From: Yponomeuta sedellus
Lineage: Eukaryota > Arthropoda > Insecta > Lepidoptera > Yponomeutidae
Length of the DNA stretch: 64,000 nucleotides
Assembly (NCBI GenBank): GCA_934045075.1
Contig: OW203734.1
Coordinates: 10,861,516 to 10,925,515, forward strand
Direction of reading: 5' to 3'
Positions 1 to 10,321 of this stretch are shown here, in pieces; position 1 is the first letter of the stretch; each line of letters begins with the position of its first letter. A program made the translations under genes and the position numbers. The notes beneath the pieces are model-generated. The model searched no databases. It was not told the origin of the DNA and worked only from the letters and a program-made list of their open reading frames with translations.

Positions 1-902
1 GATTTTAGAGAACTTTTTGTTGGGGGTTTGTTGAGCTGGACACTATGGTAAGGTGCGTTATCTATTGCCACGACACTGCGTTCAGGAAGAGACGGCAAAA
101 GTTTTTCCGTTACCCATTTTTCAAAATTCTCGCCATTCATTTGACCATGATAGTCGCCAGTCGTAGTACCGGCCTTAAAAATTAAAGAAACTCCAGGTAT
201 GAATACGTTTTTCCCTCCTGCGTTAACGACTATAAGTCTATTTCCAGAACTAGTATCTGTGAGGATTCCTTTTGTTCCAATCATTTGCCAACACTTTTTG
301 AAAGTTAAATTATTATCCACCCATGTTTCATCTAAATAAAAAATATTTCTATTTTGTTGTCGGAATTCTCTCATTTTTTTTAAGTATTGATACCGTTTGA
401 AAACTATATCTGGCTTTTCAATTAAAATAGATCGTTTATTTTGACATTGACGCCATCTGTATCCCATTTTCTTTAACAGCCGTTGTAATGTACGAATACC
501 CCAAGGAAAAGGTATTTTTTCACGTAAAGCAACGTGTAACTTAGGACATGTCGGAACGATCTTCTTTTGTAAATAAAATTCTGTTATGGTGTTGTGAACC
601 ACTGTACCATCAAAATCATCAACACAAAATTTTAGATCTGTCTTCTTCCGTTTTTTGGGTGATTTCAACTTTTCCTCTGCTCCCACTGATTTTAATTCTG
701 ATTTTATCCTAGACATAGTTCTTTTCGATAGACCTGTATAAAACACAGCCCTGTCTAATGTTTGATTGACAGAAAATTTGTAACAGTTATTTTTCCGTTC
801 AATGTCACAATTTTCTAACACTTTTCTAGCTAGTTCTCGAGCTTGAGAGTGAATTATTGGTTTTTTTGCTTGAACACGGGACGAAGATGCAACCGTAGCC
901 AT
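1..902 (-). CDS. Tc1/IS630/mariner-superfamily transposase, 3' end outside window
   Basis: The frame starts at an ATG at 902-900 and stays open for 300 codons to the left edge, so it is a 5'-complete, 3'-truncated view. A basic N-terminal part with helix-turn-helix character (about residues 10-150) precedes the catalytic region. There the motif YLDETW (D at about residue 191) is followed by AIDNAPYH (D at about residue 281), a D-D spacing of about 90 typical of DDE transposases of the IS630/Tc1/mariner superfamily. The third acidic residue would lie beyond the window. The product would cut and rejoin DNA at the element's ends in the nucleus. No stop or frameshift is visible, unlike the other transposases here, so this may be a young or intact copy. 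The family within the superfamily is not certain. Confidence 0.8.
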   Translation of the reverse strand, partial: MATVASSSRVQAKKPIIHSQARELARKVLENCDIERKNNCYKFSVNQTLDRAVFYTGLSKRTMSRIKSELKSVGAEEKLKSPKKRKKTDLKFCVDDFDGTVVHNTITEFYLQKKIVPTCPKLHVALREKIPFPWGIRTLQRLLKKMGYRWRQCQNKRSILIEKPDIVFKRYQYLKKMREFRQQNRNIFYLDETWVDNNLTFKKCWQMIGTKGILTDTSSGNRLIVVNAGGKNVFIPGVSLIFKAGTTTGDYHGQMNGENFEKWVTEKLLPSLPERSVVAIDNAPYHSVQLNKPPTKSSLK

Positions 903-978
903 TTTTAAAACACAATAGTAATAAATTATGTGAGCGAGATTGTAATCGATAAACGCGGTCGATACGGACTCGTGCGAC

Positions 979-1236
979 ACTAAGGGCGAGATAAATAGTC
1001 GTTGCTTAGCCCAAGTCCGTACTCAAGCTTCCCTAAGCGTTACTTCAGGCTAACTTAGCTAAGTGTCAAAGTAGACGTTTGCTTACCTAATCATGTTCTA
1101 GGCCAATGCTAAGAATTAGTCCGGGTTTCGCGACTTAGAGAGTGCCAAAGTACTGTCTATGATAGACAAATCGATTCTTAAGCAAGTGCTTTCGCTAAGA
1201 CTTGTTCTTAGAAGCGACTATTTATCTCGCCCTAAG
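979..1236. repeat. Inverted repeat (MITE-like), arms about 30 bp
   Basis: Bases 979-1009 and 1207-1236 are near-perfect inverted copies sharing the core GGCGAGATAAATAGTCG, separated by about 197 bp without coding potential. It lies just upstream of the transposase start. It could be a separate MITE or the terminal region of that transposon; the other end is not in the window. Confidence 0.6.
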
Positions 1237-2312
1237 ACTAAGACGACGCTGGGACTGTGCGGGTGTGCGGGGCGACCCCGCCTCCGCGGCTCACCTCATG
1301 CCCCGATTGCCATGTCGACCTGTCGTCAACCTAGACGTCTGGCAAACAGTGGTTGGCAACAGCAACGAGGAAAATGGTGTGAACATGAAAATAGCTAATA
1401 AGTAGGTACTGATAGCAGTGGGTAACAAAAGGTAGATAATAATGATGGAACGCAATGAAGAGTCGGTCTGAAAGAAAACATTTCATTTCTTTTTTCTTTC
1501 AATAATATCATCAGCGCAACGCTAATTCTTCAAAGCTTCCACAAGCGTTGTCTTGAAACAACGCTGACGTCAGCACCTCGACTTTTATAGGTACATTGGG
1601 TATCAGCCCATATATTACGCGCACAAAATCCTGAACGAGCCCAATCATCTAACTGTCAAATTAGTATACAATTTGACAGACGGCTGGAATCGGTTAGGAT
1701 TTGGTAAGCATACCTGATTGGGCTGAGCGCAACTTAACGCAAAATTGCGCTAAGTTTATTATTGTTATTATTCTTATTATACTTTATTGCACACGAAATA
1801 TTTAACGGGACATAATATTATATCACACGCGGATTAGCGCTGCCATCGTCCGTCTTTCCGGAGACATATAACCTGGGTGTCTTTTAAAGTAGATTAACCG
1901 GCATTTAACAGGTAAGCACGTAACGTAGTAGACCCCGTCTTCGCTTACCATGACGCGTGCGTGACTGGGGTCAAGTCAAGTGTAGCCTGTCCTACTTAAA
2001 AAAAATGTGCTAACTGCCGTAACAACATGAAAAAAATCACGGCAGTAGCACATAATCAAGTTAAAAATTAAACAACTGTCACAGTCAAGTAGGCTTTACT
2101 AATTAACGAATAATAGTCGACCAACTTATAAAAGAAAATTTCCTACAAATTCCCTTTCAATGTTACTTTGAGGCCATCGCCAAAGCCATAAAGAAACCCT
2201 ACACACACTTGGCCTGTATTTTACTTAAAATACTATTGAGATGTTTTTGTTTCATAAGTAAACTAGGTATTTAGTGCAAAATCTCGAGTATATCTTCTTC
2301 GAGTAAACAGTA
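1237..2312. other. Intergenic stretch without recognisable genes
   Basis: A short GC-rich patch (1250-1340) is followed by AT-rich DNA. A small imperfect palindromic repeat sits at about 1620-1755: CTGTCAAATT at 1653-1662 is inverted at 1670-1679, and GCCCAATCA/TGATTGGGC flank it. No gene is supported. Confidence 0.5.
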
Positions 2313-2486
2313 CGAGGCATGCCTTTTATGTTCTGTCGTTTCCATATTTCCCGGCAATTTTGAATTTGGAACTGTTCTATATTCGAATGTGTTTAAATTT
2401 AGAATCTCAAAACTGTTGAAAGTATTAAGATTAATACTATTGTTTAGTCACAGCGTCGATTTGAATCTGTCAGGTCACGTACGAAA

Positions 2487-2886
2487 ATGAATCTTTCTAA
2501 GGAAAATGTTCGTGCAATAATTTTCTACAACTTTAGAAGAGGCCTGACACGACTTCAGTGTTTTGAAGAGCTAACATCCGTGTTCCGTGATGAAGCCCCA
2601 TGTCTGCGGACTGTCGAACGCTGGTATGTAGAATTCCAGCGTGGATATAGGTACTAGTGTCAGTGACAAATCTTGCGAAGGACGCCCAAAATCCGCCTTC
2701 ACTGAAGATAACATCATTGCTGTGAGACAACTAATTCTCGAAGATCGTCATGTGACATATCGAGAGATAGAGGCTCTTTTAGGCATCTCAGGGACAACCA
2801 TTCAGAAGATCTTGCATGAAGCGCTTGGTGTTAGAAAGCTAGTTTGCCGTTGGATACCGCATCTGCTTTCCGACGATCACAAGTAG
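2487..2886 (+). pseudogene. Mariner transposase, N-terminal part (frameshifted)
   Basis: An ATG at 2487 opens a frame for about 56 codons with the mariner N-terminal helix-turn-helix. A shift near 2645 changes frame; the second frame carries the mariner signature HVTYREIEALLGIS and the RWIPH motif before the nested insertion interrupts the gene at about 2884. The protein would have bound the terminal repeats. The frameshift and insertion make it non-functional. Confidence 0.85.
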
Positions 2887-3304
2887 GGGAAGGTGAGGTA
2901 TAATGATCCCCTTAAGGGAAAAACTTAACTGTGGCTAAATTTTAAGGGAAAATCACAAGATTTCTATTGTAGGAGGTAGTGAATTTACTTAACTTTGTAA
3001 CTGCATACTTATTTTTTATTATATGTATGCAGTTTTTTTGTATTACAGGTTTTTGTGAAAGTCTAGTAAAGGATCATTTTATATACACCTATGTATAAAA
3101 TGATCCCTGGGGCAGGGGTAAAATAATCCCAGGGATCATTTTATACCATACGTTATTAAATATCAGGGAAATAAAACACTCAGATGTTTATTTTAATCAA
3201 ATATGTATTCTTCATAACGATTGAAGTATGTAAGCAAGTTTCACAACTTGTACTTTCTTTTAGTTTCATTAGAGATCTTTTCCTTGTAATTATCTACTGT
3301 TCAA

Positions 3305-3995
3305 TCTTCTTCTTCTTCAGGCTATATTATGTAGTCCACTGCTGGATATAGCCCTCCCCTAATGAGCGCCAAAGCGCCCTGTCTTCAGCTTGCCGCATCC
3401 AGCATCTGCCGGCAGTTTTTCGCAGATTATCATTCCACCTGGTCGGAGGGCGCCCTACACTACGTTTGCTGAGTCGCGGTCTCCACTCAAGAACACGTTT
3501 ACTCCAACGGTTATCGGTTCTTCGCGAGATATGGCCAGCCCACTGCCACTTCAGCTTGTTGATTCTCTGAGCTATGTCGATAACGTTTGGATATCTGTCG
3601 GATGCATTCGTTACGAATCTTATCCTTCAGAGAAACTCCGAGCATAGCTCTCTCCATATGTCCTGTCCATATTGTCCATATTTTATGTCCTCTTTCGTGA
3701 GTGTCCATGTCTCGGTTCCGTAGGTCATCACAGGTAGGACGCACTGATTGAAAACTTTCGTTTTCAAACATTGCGGTATGGATGACGAGAAGACTCGGCG
3801 TAGTTTCCCAAACGCTGCCCAGCCCAGCTGGATCCTCCTCTTGGTCTCCTTCTTGATTTTTTTTTACCTAATTGCAAAATCTGCCCGAGGTAAGTGTCTT
3901 CAGAAACGATTTCGAGAAGGTGACCGTGTACGACGACCGGTCCCGGATCAATGTGGCTATTGATCATGACTTTGGTTTTATCCAAATGTTCAACT
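3305..3995 (-). pseudogene. RTE-type LINE reverse transcriptase, C-terminal fragment
   Basis: Read on the minus strand, broken frames give the thumb/C-terminal part of an RTE-clade polyprotein: a YLGQI-like motif near 3890, an AMLGVSLKDKIRNE segment near 3640, and the terminal GRPPTRW...WRSLGEGY block near 3350-3450. Frameshifts separate the pieces. Shorter copies of the same 3' end occur at 23255, 44521, 51605 and 62265, marking a common family. Confidence 0.75.
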
Positions 3996-4104
3996 GTTCA
4001 ATCAATAAAACAATTGCAAAATTAAAAATACCTAGTCACTATTTTTAATGTCATAACAGGGACTTTAAATCGTTACTAGCGATTTTGTAAGGCATACCAT
4101 CTCT

Positions 4105-4475
4105 ATATCGTTATCAACCCTTATATATGTCCGCACTGCTGAGGCACGGGTCTCTTACTGCATCGCAGGAAGGTTAGGCCATACTCCACCACGGGGGCCA
4201 AGTCCGGGTTGTTGGAGGATTGTGAGACAGTGGCGGGCCTCACTGTCAGAAGTTATCAAGCCGCCCATAAGGCCTCTGACATGGCTTGACGACTGCCATT
4301 ATATGACAGCCGGCACCAACGGCTTAACGTGCCTTGCGAAGCACGGAAGCGCTCGGAAAAATGCCACTAGCGGTAGTCACGGGACGCTCACCCATCCCGT
4401 ACCTGACCGCGCCTGTTGTTGCTTAACCAAGTGATTGATTCCAATCACTCGGTTCGCCTAGGCCACGAGCGCTTC
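4105..4475 (-). repeat. SINE-like repeat family A, minus copy
   Basis: This is one of at least six copies of a 330-370 bp repeat in the window. Read on its own strand it has a head with TGGCCTAG-like A-box sequence, a GC-rich body (GTGCTTCGCAAGGCACG), a CCAACCCGGACTTGG segment and a tail ending GGGTTGATATCGATA. It faces the copy at 4578-4890 head to head, so the two form an inverted pair inside the nested DNA element. Confidence 0.65.
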
Positions 4476-4577
4476 CCATCTCTGTGCGCTTCCCATATAC
4501 CATCTCTGACAGCATCTAATGCCTTTTGCATTTGTTCTTCAGACCAATTTTGGCGATTAGTTTTGCGTGTACAAATT

Positions 4578-4890
4578 CTCAGGCGCGGTCAGGTGCAGGA
4601 TGGGTGATCGGCCCGTGACTACCACAAGTGGCATATTTCCGAGTGTTTCCGTGCTTCGCAAGGCACGATAAGCCGTTGGTGCCGGCTGTCATATGTCAGT
4701 CGTTAAGCCATGTCAGAGGCTTTATGGACGGCTTAATGACTTCTGACAGTAAGGCCCGCCACTCTCTTACAATCATCCACCAACCCGGACTTGGCCCCCG
4801 TGGTGGAGTATGGCCTAACCTTTCTACAATGCAGGAAGAGACCTGTGCCCCAGCAGTGGGGACATACATGGGTTGATATCGATATAAATT
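4578..4890 (+). repeat. SINE-like repeat family A, plus copy (head truncated)
   Basis: It has the same body and tail as the copy at 4105-4475 but in the opposite orientation, ending in GGGTTGATATCGATAT. The two copies are separated by about 100 bp. Confidence 0.65.
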
Positions 4891-5354
4891 CTTGGCATGA
4901 TCTGTAAAAATAAGAAATACTAATGAAGTAAAATGATTCTAGGGATCATTTTAAACACACAGAAAGGGATCATTTCGCCCCAAACATCAAAATTCAAGAT
5001 ATCGATCAAAACATAAGTAACCTTCAAATACCGCGTGCGGTGATCGAACATTGCTTATATATTAGCTGATTGCTATTATAACCCGCTAATAAAACAACAT
5101 TTTAATAAACACGAACTTGTAAAAAGTAATGAAAGGTCAAAAACAGGCTTACCTTAGATCAGAGCCGCACTTTTTTTATTTTTTTTAAATAAAATCACGC
5201 CAAGCGTTTACACCGCCATGAGACTTGGAGAGGGAACTGGCGGCAGGGGTGTGGGGAACATGTTTCATGTGCTTTTGGATAGGTAGCACTAGTTGTCTCT
5301 GATTTACGATGGGGGATCATTTCACCTAAGGGGATCTTATTACCTCACCTTCCC

Positions 5355-6024
5355 ACAAGGCGGCTCGCGTCAGAGTAAGATTGGTAAGAAAGAGAACTCT
5401 GCAAAGGTTCAACGTTCTGTGGGTTCAACCGATGAGAGTCAAATCACGTCTACGACATCATCAGTGGTGACGAATCTTGGATCTATGACTACGAGCCTGA
5501 TTCCAAACAACAATCTACAATCTGGGTCTTTCAAGACGAGCCAAAGCCGACTAAAGTTGTTCGTTCTCGAAGCACTTCGAAGAAGATGGTGGCCACGTTC
5601 GTTGGAAAAACCGGTCATGTTTCGACTATATTGCACTTGACGATCGTACAACACAGTTTGTTTACCACAAGTCATCGCCGGAATTTCGAAAATCTAACTC
5701 AAAGCGACGCATCATCCTGCACCACGACTACGCAAGCTCACATAGCGCTCGTCAAACAATTGATTATTTGAAGCAGGAAAAAGTAGAAATTCTTGACCAT
5801 CCTCCATACAGTCCTGACCTAAGCCCCAACGATTTCTTTACATTTCCTAAAATTAAGAAAAGTCTTCGGGGTCAAAGGTTCCAGTCCGGTGAAGAAGCAG
5901 TCGACGCTTTCAAGTCAGCCATTTTGAACACTCCCACTTTAGAGTGGCATAAATGTTATAATAACTGTTTTGAGCGAATGGAAAAGTGTATTAAGTTACG
6001 TGGTGAATACTTTAAAAAACAATA
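5355..6024 (+). pseudogene. Mariner transposase, catalytic part (frameshifted)
   Basis: This is the continuation of the transposase beyond the nested insertion. It shows the mariner catalytic motifs: GDESW-like near 5480, an HHDYAS motif near 5725 (consensus HHDNAS) and YSPDLSPNDFF near 5808-5840, matching the DD34D arrangement. At least two frame changes separate these blocks. The last 85 codons (5768-6024) are an open C-terminus ending in TAA. Confidence 0.85.
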
Positions 6025-6222
6025 AAAAGTACTATAAGGTTCTAGTTGTGTTTTTTTCTTCAAACAAAACACAAAAAAAAGACAAAACTTAAAAGGCATG
6101 CCTCATAATAATACTACTTTATTATTATGTAACATTATACGCCGCCCACAAGGACATTTTTGGAAACTAGTATTCGTTTTCATAATGTCACATAATAACA
6201 CTTCTTTTAAAATTAAAGCACT

Positions 6223-8209
6223 ATGGTATACCTAAACGGGAATAGCCTAAAACGTATGACATCATATTTAGAAGGAAGAATTCAAAGAGCTGAAATAAAT
6301 CGAACTAAATCTTCAGGGTCAGAGGTCAGGATAGGAGTGCCACAGAGATCTATTTTGGGGCCGTTCCTCTTCCTCGTATATGTAAATGATTTGCCGTTCA
6401 TGGTTCAAAATATGTCAGAGATAGTATTATTCGCAGATGACACGTCACTTATTTTTAAAATTAAGAGACAAGAGAATGACCTTGACAGTACAAATAATGC
6501 TCTCTCTCGGGTACATAATTGGTTTACTACCAATAACTTATTGTTAAATTCAAAGAAGACAAAATGTATAAAGTTCACTCTACCAAATGTCAAAGCGGTT
6601 GACAGCAATCTTATGTTGGGGAATGACAAATTAGACCTTTAAAAACCTATTTAGAGGCTAAAAATTTCACCCATGCCGGGATTCGAACCCGCAACCTCTG
6701 GCTATCCGTACCAGCGCTCTACCAATTGAGCCAATGGGCGACTCACGGCATCAGTGAAATTTCGAACCTCTTTACAATATTCTCTGTATTACGTACAGGC
6801 AGCGACATCTGACTTAAGCAAACTACATTACTTACAGCCCCGACTACCTACTTTGCAGTTAGGTTTAACATCGGAACGATATCACTGTAGCCACGTGATT
6901 ACACTATTTTTATTTTTAATGCACTAACCCGTGCTAAGGAACAAATTTAAAAACCTATTTAGAGGCTAAAAATTTCACCCATGCCGGGATTCGAACCCGC
7001 AACCTCTGGCTATCCGTACCAGCGCTCTACCAATTGAGCCAATGGGCGACTCACGGCATCAGTGAAGTGATGCTTAAGTCAGATGTCGCTGCCTGTACGT
7101 AATACAGAGAATATTGTAAAGAGGTTCGAAATTTCACTGATGCCGTGAGTCGCCCATTGGCTCAATTGGTAGAGCGCTGGTACGGATAGCCAGAGGTTGC
7201 GGGTTCGAATCCCGGCATGGGTGAAATTTTTAGCCTCTAAATAGGTTTTTAAATTTGTTCCTTAGCACGGGTTAGTGCATTAAAAATAAAAATAGTGTAA
7301 TCATGTGGGTACAGTGATATCGTTCCGATGTTAAACCTAACTGCAAAGTAGGTAGTCGGGGCTGTAAGTAATGCAATTTGCTTAAGTCAGATGTCGCTGC
7401 CTGTACGTAATACAGAGAATATTGTAAAGAGGTTCGAAATTTCACTGATGCCGTGAGTCGCCCATTGGCTCAATTGGTAGAGCGCTGGTACGGATAGCCA
7501 GAGGTTGCGGGTTCGAATCCCGGCATGGGTGAAATTTTTAGCCTCTAAATAGGTTTTTAAATTTGTTCCTTAGCACGGGTTAGTGCATTAAAAATAAAAA
7601 TAGTGAAATTAGACCTTGTAAATGAAACTGTATTTCTAGGTATCACAATTGATGCAAAGCTTCAATGGGGTCCTCATATAAAAAAAATAGCAAATAGGCT
7701 TAGTTCAGCAGCATATGCAGTTAAAAGAATTAGGGAACTAACTGACGTCACAACTGCTAGGCTTGTTTATTTTAGTTACTTCCATAGTGTTATGTATGTC
7801 CTATGGCATAATACTGTGGGGACGGGCTGCAGATTCATTTATAAGCTAGGCAGTAGAGATTCGTTAAGAGATTTCTTTAATGAAACTAACATCCTGACAG
7901 TTGCCAGTCAGTATATCTATGAAAACATTATGTAGGTACGTCAGGAAAAATATCAGTAACTTTAAAACTTTAGGTAGCCAACACAATGTGAATACTAGAA
8001 AAAAACATAAACTATTGTTCCCACTACTTAGGCTGGCAAAGGTTAATACATCCTTCATGGGGCATTGTATACGCTTCTATAATAAAATCCCTGAAGATAT
8101 ATTAAGCTTGCCTGAATCGCGGTTCAAAAAATATGTTAAGCACACTTTGTGCCAAAAGGGCTACTATAACATAAAGGATTATCTAGATGACAATGAGGTC
8201 TGGAATTAA
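6223..8209 (+). pseudogene. LINE reverse transcriptase (interrupted)
   Basis: The first open piece (6223-6639) has the RT palm motifs GVPQ(R)SILGPFLF and FADDTS, so the catalytic aspartates are present. The frame then enters the inserted SINE block and resumes exactly at 7606 after the 12-bp duplication, continuing with a FLGITID motif. A further shift near 7870-7900 precedes the final piece (7901-8209), which ends in TAA. The N-terminal endonuclease is missing. In the live family the enzyme copies RNA into chromosomal DNA. Confidence 0.8.
6640..7605. repeat. Foldback cluster of four tRNA-like SINE units (family B)
   Basis: It is inserted in the LINE RT with a perfect 12-bp duplication AAATTAGACCTT (6628-6639 and 7606-7617). 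It contains two minus-strand units followed by two plus-strand units, giving a long palindrome centred near 7070. Each unit has a tRNA-like module (6668-6740 and 6976-7048 on minus; 7151-7223 and 7459-7531 on plus) with A box TGGCTCAATTGG and B box GGTTCGAATCC. It folds into four arms with an ACGGATA anticodon-like loop. The module lies in the 3' half of the unit, followed by the tail TTTTTAGCCTCTAAATAGG. A 1-nt excess beside the acceptor stem and C at position 33 argue against working tRNA genes. Confidence 0.85.
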
Positions 8210-8641
8210 AGCCAGTACAATTTATGAGTTCTATGTTTTATAATAATTATGTAAACTATGTTAATTAAGGACTTTGAAAAGACTAAGTTTGGAGTTTTTT
8301 TGTCCATTTTTTCTCCAAAATGATCTAGATTTTGAAATGGACACCTAGTTTGAATTGTAACGTTCATTAAGCCGCGGCTTCTGTGCTACTTTGAATAAAA
8401 CCTTTTCATTTCATTTCATTGTCTAATTTCTCAGTTTTGTTTGAATACCAATCAAGTTATTCTCTTTCATTACAGTCCTAACTCCAGGAAGTTTCCAGAA
8501 ACTTTGTGAGGTTCCTCTATAAATAGGTAGAATAGAATGAGAAATTAATGAATGAGGGAAGTAATTAGAGCTGAGCTACAAAGCCTTAAAGGTGAATATT
8601 AATTAACCTTTAATTTTTTATCAAAATATAATAAATTAGGT

Positions 8642-8908
8642 ATGAACCTAGCACACTATAGTGTACCCACTATACCATACGATGATGTGGTCCCACAACC
8701 AGACCTTAGTGGAAAACCACTGACTTTGAAAGATGTTTTTAAAAGTGACTTCCAAGTGGCAATGCAATTATGGTATGGCAAATGGTTTAATGCACTTTTG
8801 CATTAATAAAATCTAGAGGCTGAGGTATGGCCATTGCATATGTATCATCAGTACAAAGGTAAAAGACTAGATGAATTTGGAAAATATTACAACAGATATC
8901 AGATATAA
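8642..8908 (+). pseudogene. Unidentified broken reading frame
   Basis: An ATG at 8642 starts a frame whose composition looks protein-like (about 54 codons, with a KPLTLKDVFKSDFQVAM segment), then two adjacent TAA codons at 8804-8809. The same frame continues with a plausible segment (EVWPLHMYHQYKGKRLDEF) to a TAA at 8906-8908. This pattern suggests a small gene or retrocopy with stops, but I do not recognise the family and it could be chance. It lies 64 bp from the 3' end of OXA1L on the opposite strand. Confidence 0.35.
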
Positions 8909-8971
8909 GTAAATGTATTTCTTCAAACAGGATTCATAGCTACAAACTAAAGTATTAAACACTAGTTAACC

Positions 8972-10153
8972 TTATTTTGGTTTTGCTTGTACATTTGACA
9001 ACTTTGTTGGGTCATACTTAAAAGTTTTCTGTACAGGGCCTTTGCCAGCCTTTGTGAAAATCATCTCATCTATCCTCTGCCTCTCTGCCAGCTCACGGGA
9101 AATCTTCATATTTGTCCAGGAGTCTTTCGCTCCATCAACAAATCCCTTCTTCTTGATTGGCAGGTTCTCTGGGTTATGTTTCAGCAGTGCTGGAATCTTG
9201 AAATAGTCACGCACAGCTGGGATTTTCAACAAACCAACTTGCCCAAGAGAAATGAAGTTTGTCGAACACCAGTAGACCAGGATGGCACCTGGAAAGTTGA
9301 TTGTGAATGGAATCATAATAAGAGGGATGGCCCGGAGGAAGTACCTCATTAGTTGCATGTTCTGAGCTTCTAAGCGGCCCCCATCAACACCTAGCTCGAT
9401 GGTCGCCCACATAGTGGCACTGGTGATGATTGGTAGTAAGAAGTACTGGTCAGGAACTGTTAAATCCGCAAACCACCACAGTCCTCCGTGTGACATACTT
9501 TCAACAGGAGTGTTGGCCATACCTCTTAACCCCATAAAAAAGGAGATGAACAAAGGAGCCTGTGCCAGTGGTACGAGTAGGTTTTTCAATGGATTCAAAC
9601 CTTTCTCCTTCATAAATGCCATCATTTCTTGTCCATAACGAGCAGCTTCAAGCTGATTGCCCGTCTGTCTTGCTTCTGTCATTTTCAATTGAATAGTTTG
9701 TATTTGTGGCAAGTGATTATTCATTACTGCTGTGTTCCTCTGGGACACAATCACAAGTGGGAACATGACTAATCTGACGCATATTGTTCCAATAAGAATG
9801 GCGCCCCACCAAGGCACATCAAGTGTAACATGCACATACTCGAGGGCGTTCTGTATTAGACCGACAGGGCTCCAACCACCGAGTCCGTAGCTGGCGAAGG
9901 ATGGCTCGCCATTCGCAGCAACTGACCTTACCGCTTCTGCTATGTCACCTACCGGTACAGGGGGTGGTTCTGGTATATTTTCGAGCGTGGGTAATGATTT
10001 CGCAGCCTCCGTACCACCTGTGGAGGCAAATCTGACGGAGCCAGCTGAAGAATAAGCGTAATATATCTTCGCTTTTCTAACCTCCAAGGTCTTTTCGCAA
10101 AATAAGTTTATAACGGCGCTCCTCCTTCCGTGGCGGTTTAGCAGCTTGAACAT
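8972..10153 (-). CDS. OXA1L: OXA1L, mitochondrial inner membrane insertase
   Basis: A single open frame of 393 codons reads as an Oxa1/YidC/Alb3-family protein. Residues 1-45 are basic and serine-rich, as expected of a mitochondrial presequence. A proline-rich linker (60-68) precedes hydrophobic segments at about 116-136, 191-212, 237-254 and 276-310. Family landmarks are PWWGAILIGTICVRL (114-128), the PLAQAPLFISFF hairpin (195-206) and FPGAILVYWC (287-296). The matrix C-terminal tail is basic, which in the family binds the mitoribosome. The family inserts mitochondrially and some nuclear-encoded proteins into the inner membrane. The ATG at 10153 is followed directly by the basic presequence, which supports this start. 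No intron interrupts the frame. Confidence 0.95.
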   Translation of the reverse strand: MFKLLNRHGRRSAVINLFCEKTLEVRKAKIYYAYSSAGSVRFASTGGTEAAKSLPTLENIPEPPPVPVGDIAEAVRSVAANGEPSFASYGLGGWSPVGLIQNALEYVHVTLDVPWWGAILIGTICVRLVMFPLVIVSQRNTAVMNNHLPQIQTIQLKMTEARQTGNQLEAARYGQEMMAFMKEKGLNPLKNLLVPLAQAPLFISFFMGLRGMANTPVESMSHGGLWWFADLTVPDQYFLLPIITSATMWATIELGVDGGRLEAQNMQLMRYFLRAIPLIMIPFTINFPGAILVYWCSTNFISLGQVGLLKIPAVRDYFKIPALLKHNPENLPIKKKGFVDGAKDSWTNMKISRELAERQRIDEMIFTKAGKGPVQKTFKYDPTKLSNVQAKPK

Positions 10154-10321
10154 CTTGTGTAAAATTTATCAAAGCACTTTAATTAGCTACTTCAAATGTA
10201 AATCCAGAAATCGCAACAAAATATCGGAATTATTACATGACAGCGGTTGACACCTGACCACAGACTAAAAAGAAGATAAGGAAGATTTGATTGACGTGAC
10301 GTGACGTATAGATAGTGTGAC

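Larger units (their letters stand above)
2884..5353. mobile_element. Non-autonomous DNA element with GGGATCATTT subterminal repeats
   Basis: This block interrupts the mariner transposase and is flanked by CACAAG (2878-2883 and 5354-5359), a probable 5-6 bp target duplication. Its ends are inverted: GGGGAAGGTGAGGTA at the left and the complement of GGGAAGGTGAGGTA at the right, with similarity extending about 30 bp inward. Copies of (A)GGGATCATTTTA in both orientations occur near both ends (about 2905, 3071, 3100, 3130, 4942, 4967, 5313). The interior holds older repeats (RTE fragment, inverted SINE pair) and no transposase frame. I cannot assign a superfamily. Confidence 0.7.
2313..6105 (+). 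mobile_element. Mariner element, dead, with a nested 2.5-kb insertion
   Basis: The ends are inverted repeats beginning (C/T)GAGGCATGCCTTTTA, flanked by TA at 2311-2312 and 6106-6107, the target dinucleotide of Tc1/mariner elements. Subtracting the nested insertion (2884-5353) leaves about 1.32 kb, the usual size of a mariner. Transposase remnants are in the same orientation on both sides of the insertion. Confidence 0.88.
6180..8420 (+). mobile_element. CR1/jockey-like LINE, 5'-truncated, split by a SINE cluster
   Basis: Reverse-transcriptase sequence is followed by a 3' UTR ending in AATAAAACCTTTTCATT and a short (TTTCA)n tail at about 8391-8420. The 5' half of the element is absent. The same 3' UTR recurs at about 30255-30545, 33090-33400 and 39415-39515. 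The 966-bp block 6640-7605 is a later insertion. Confidence 0.78.

Noticed and set aside
1159..1405. Overlapping open frames of 67-79 codons in a GC-rich patch
   Set aside because: No recognisable motif, overlapping frames and arginine-rich composition from base bias only.
6668..7531. Four tRNA genes
   Set aside because: The modules fold like tRNA and have A and B boxes, but there is one extra base beside the acceptor stem, position 33 is C, and they are embedded in a repeated SINE unit with target duplications.
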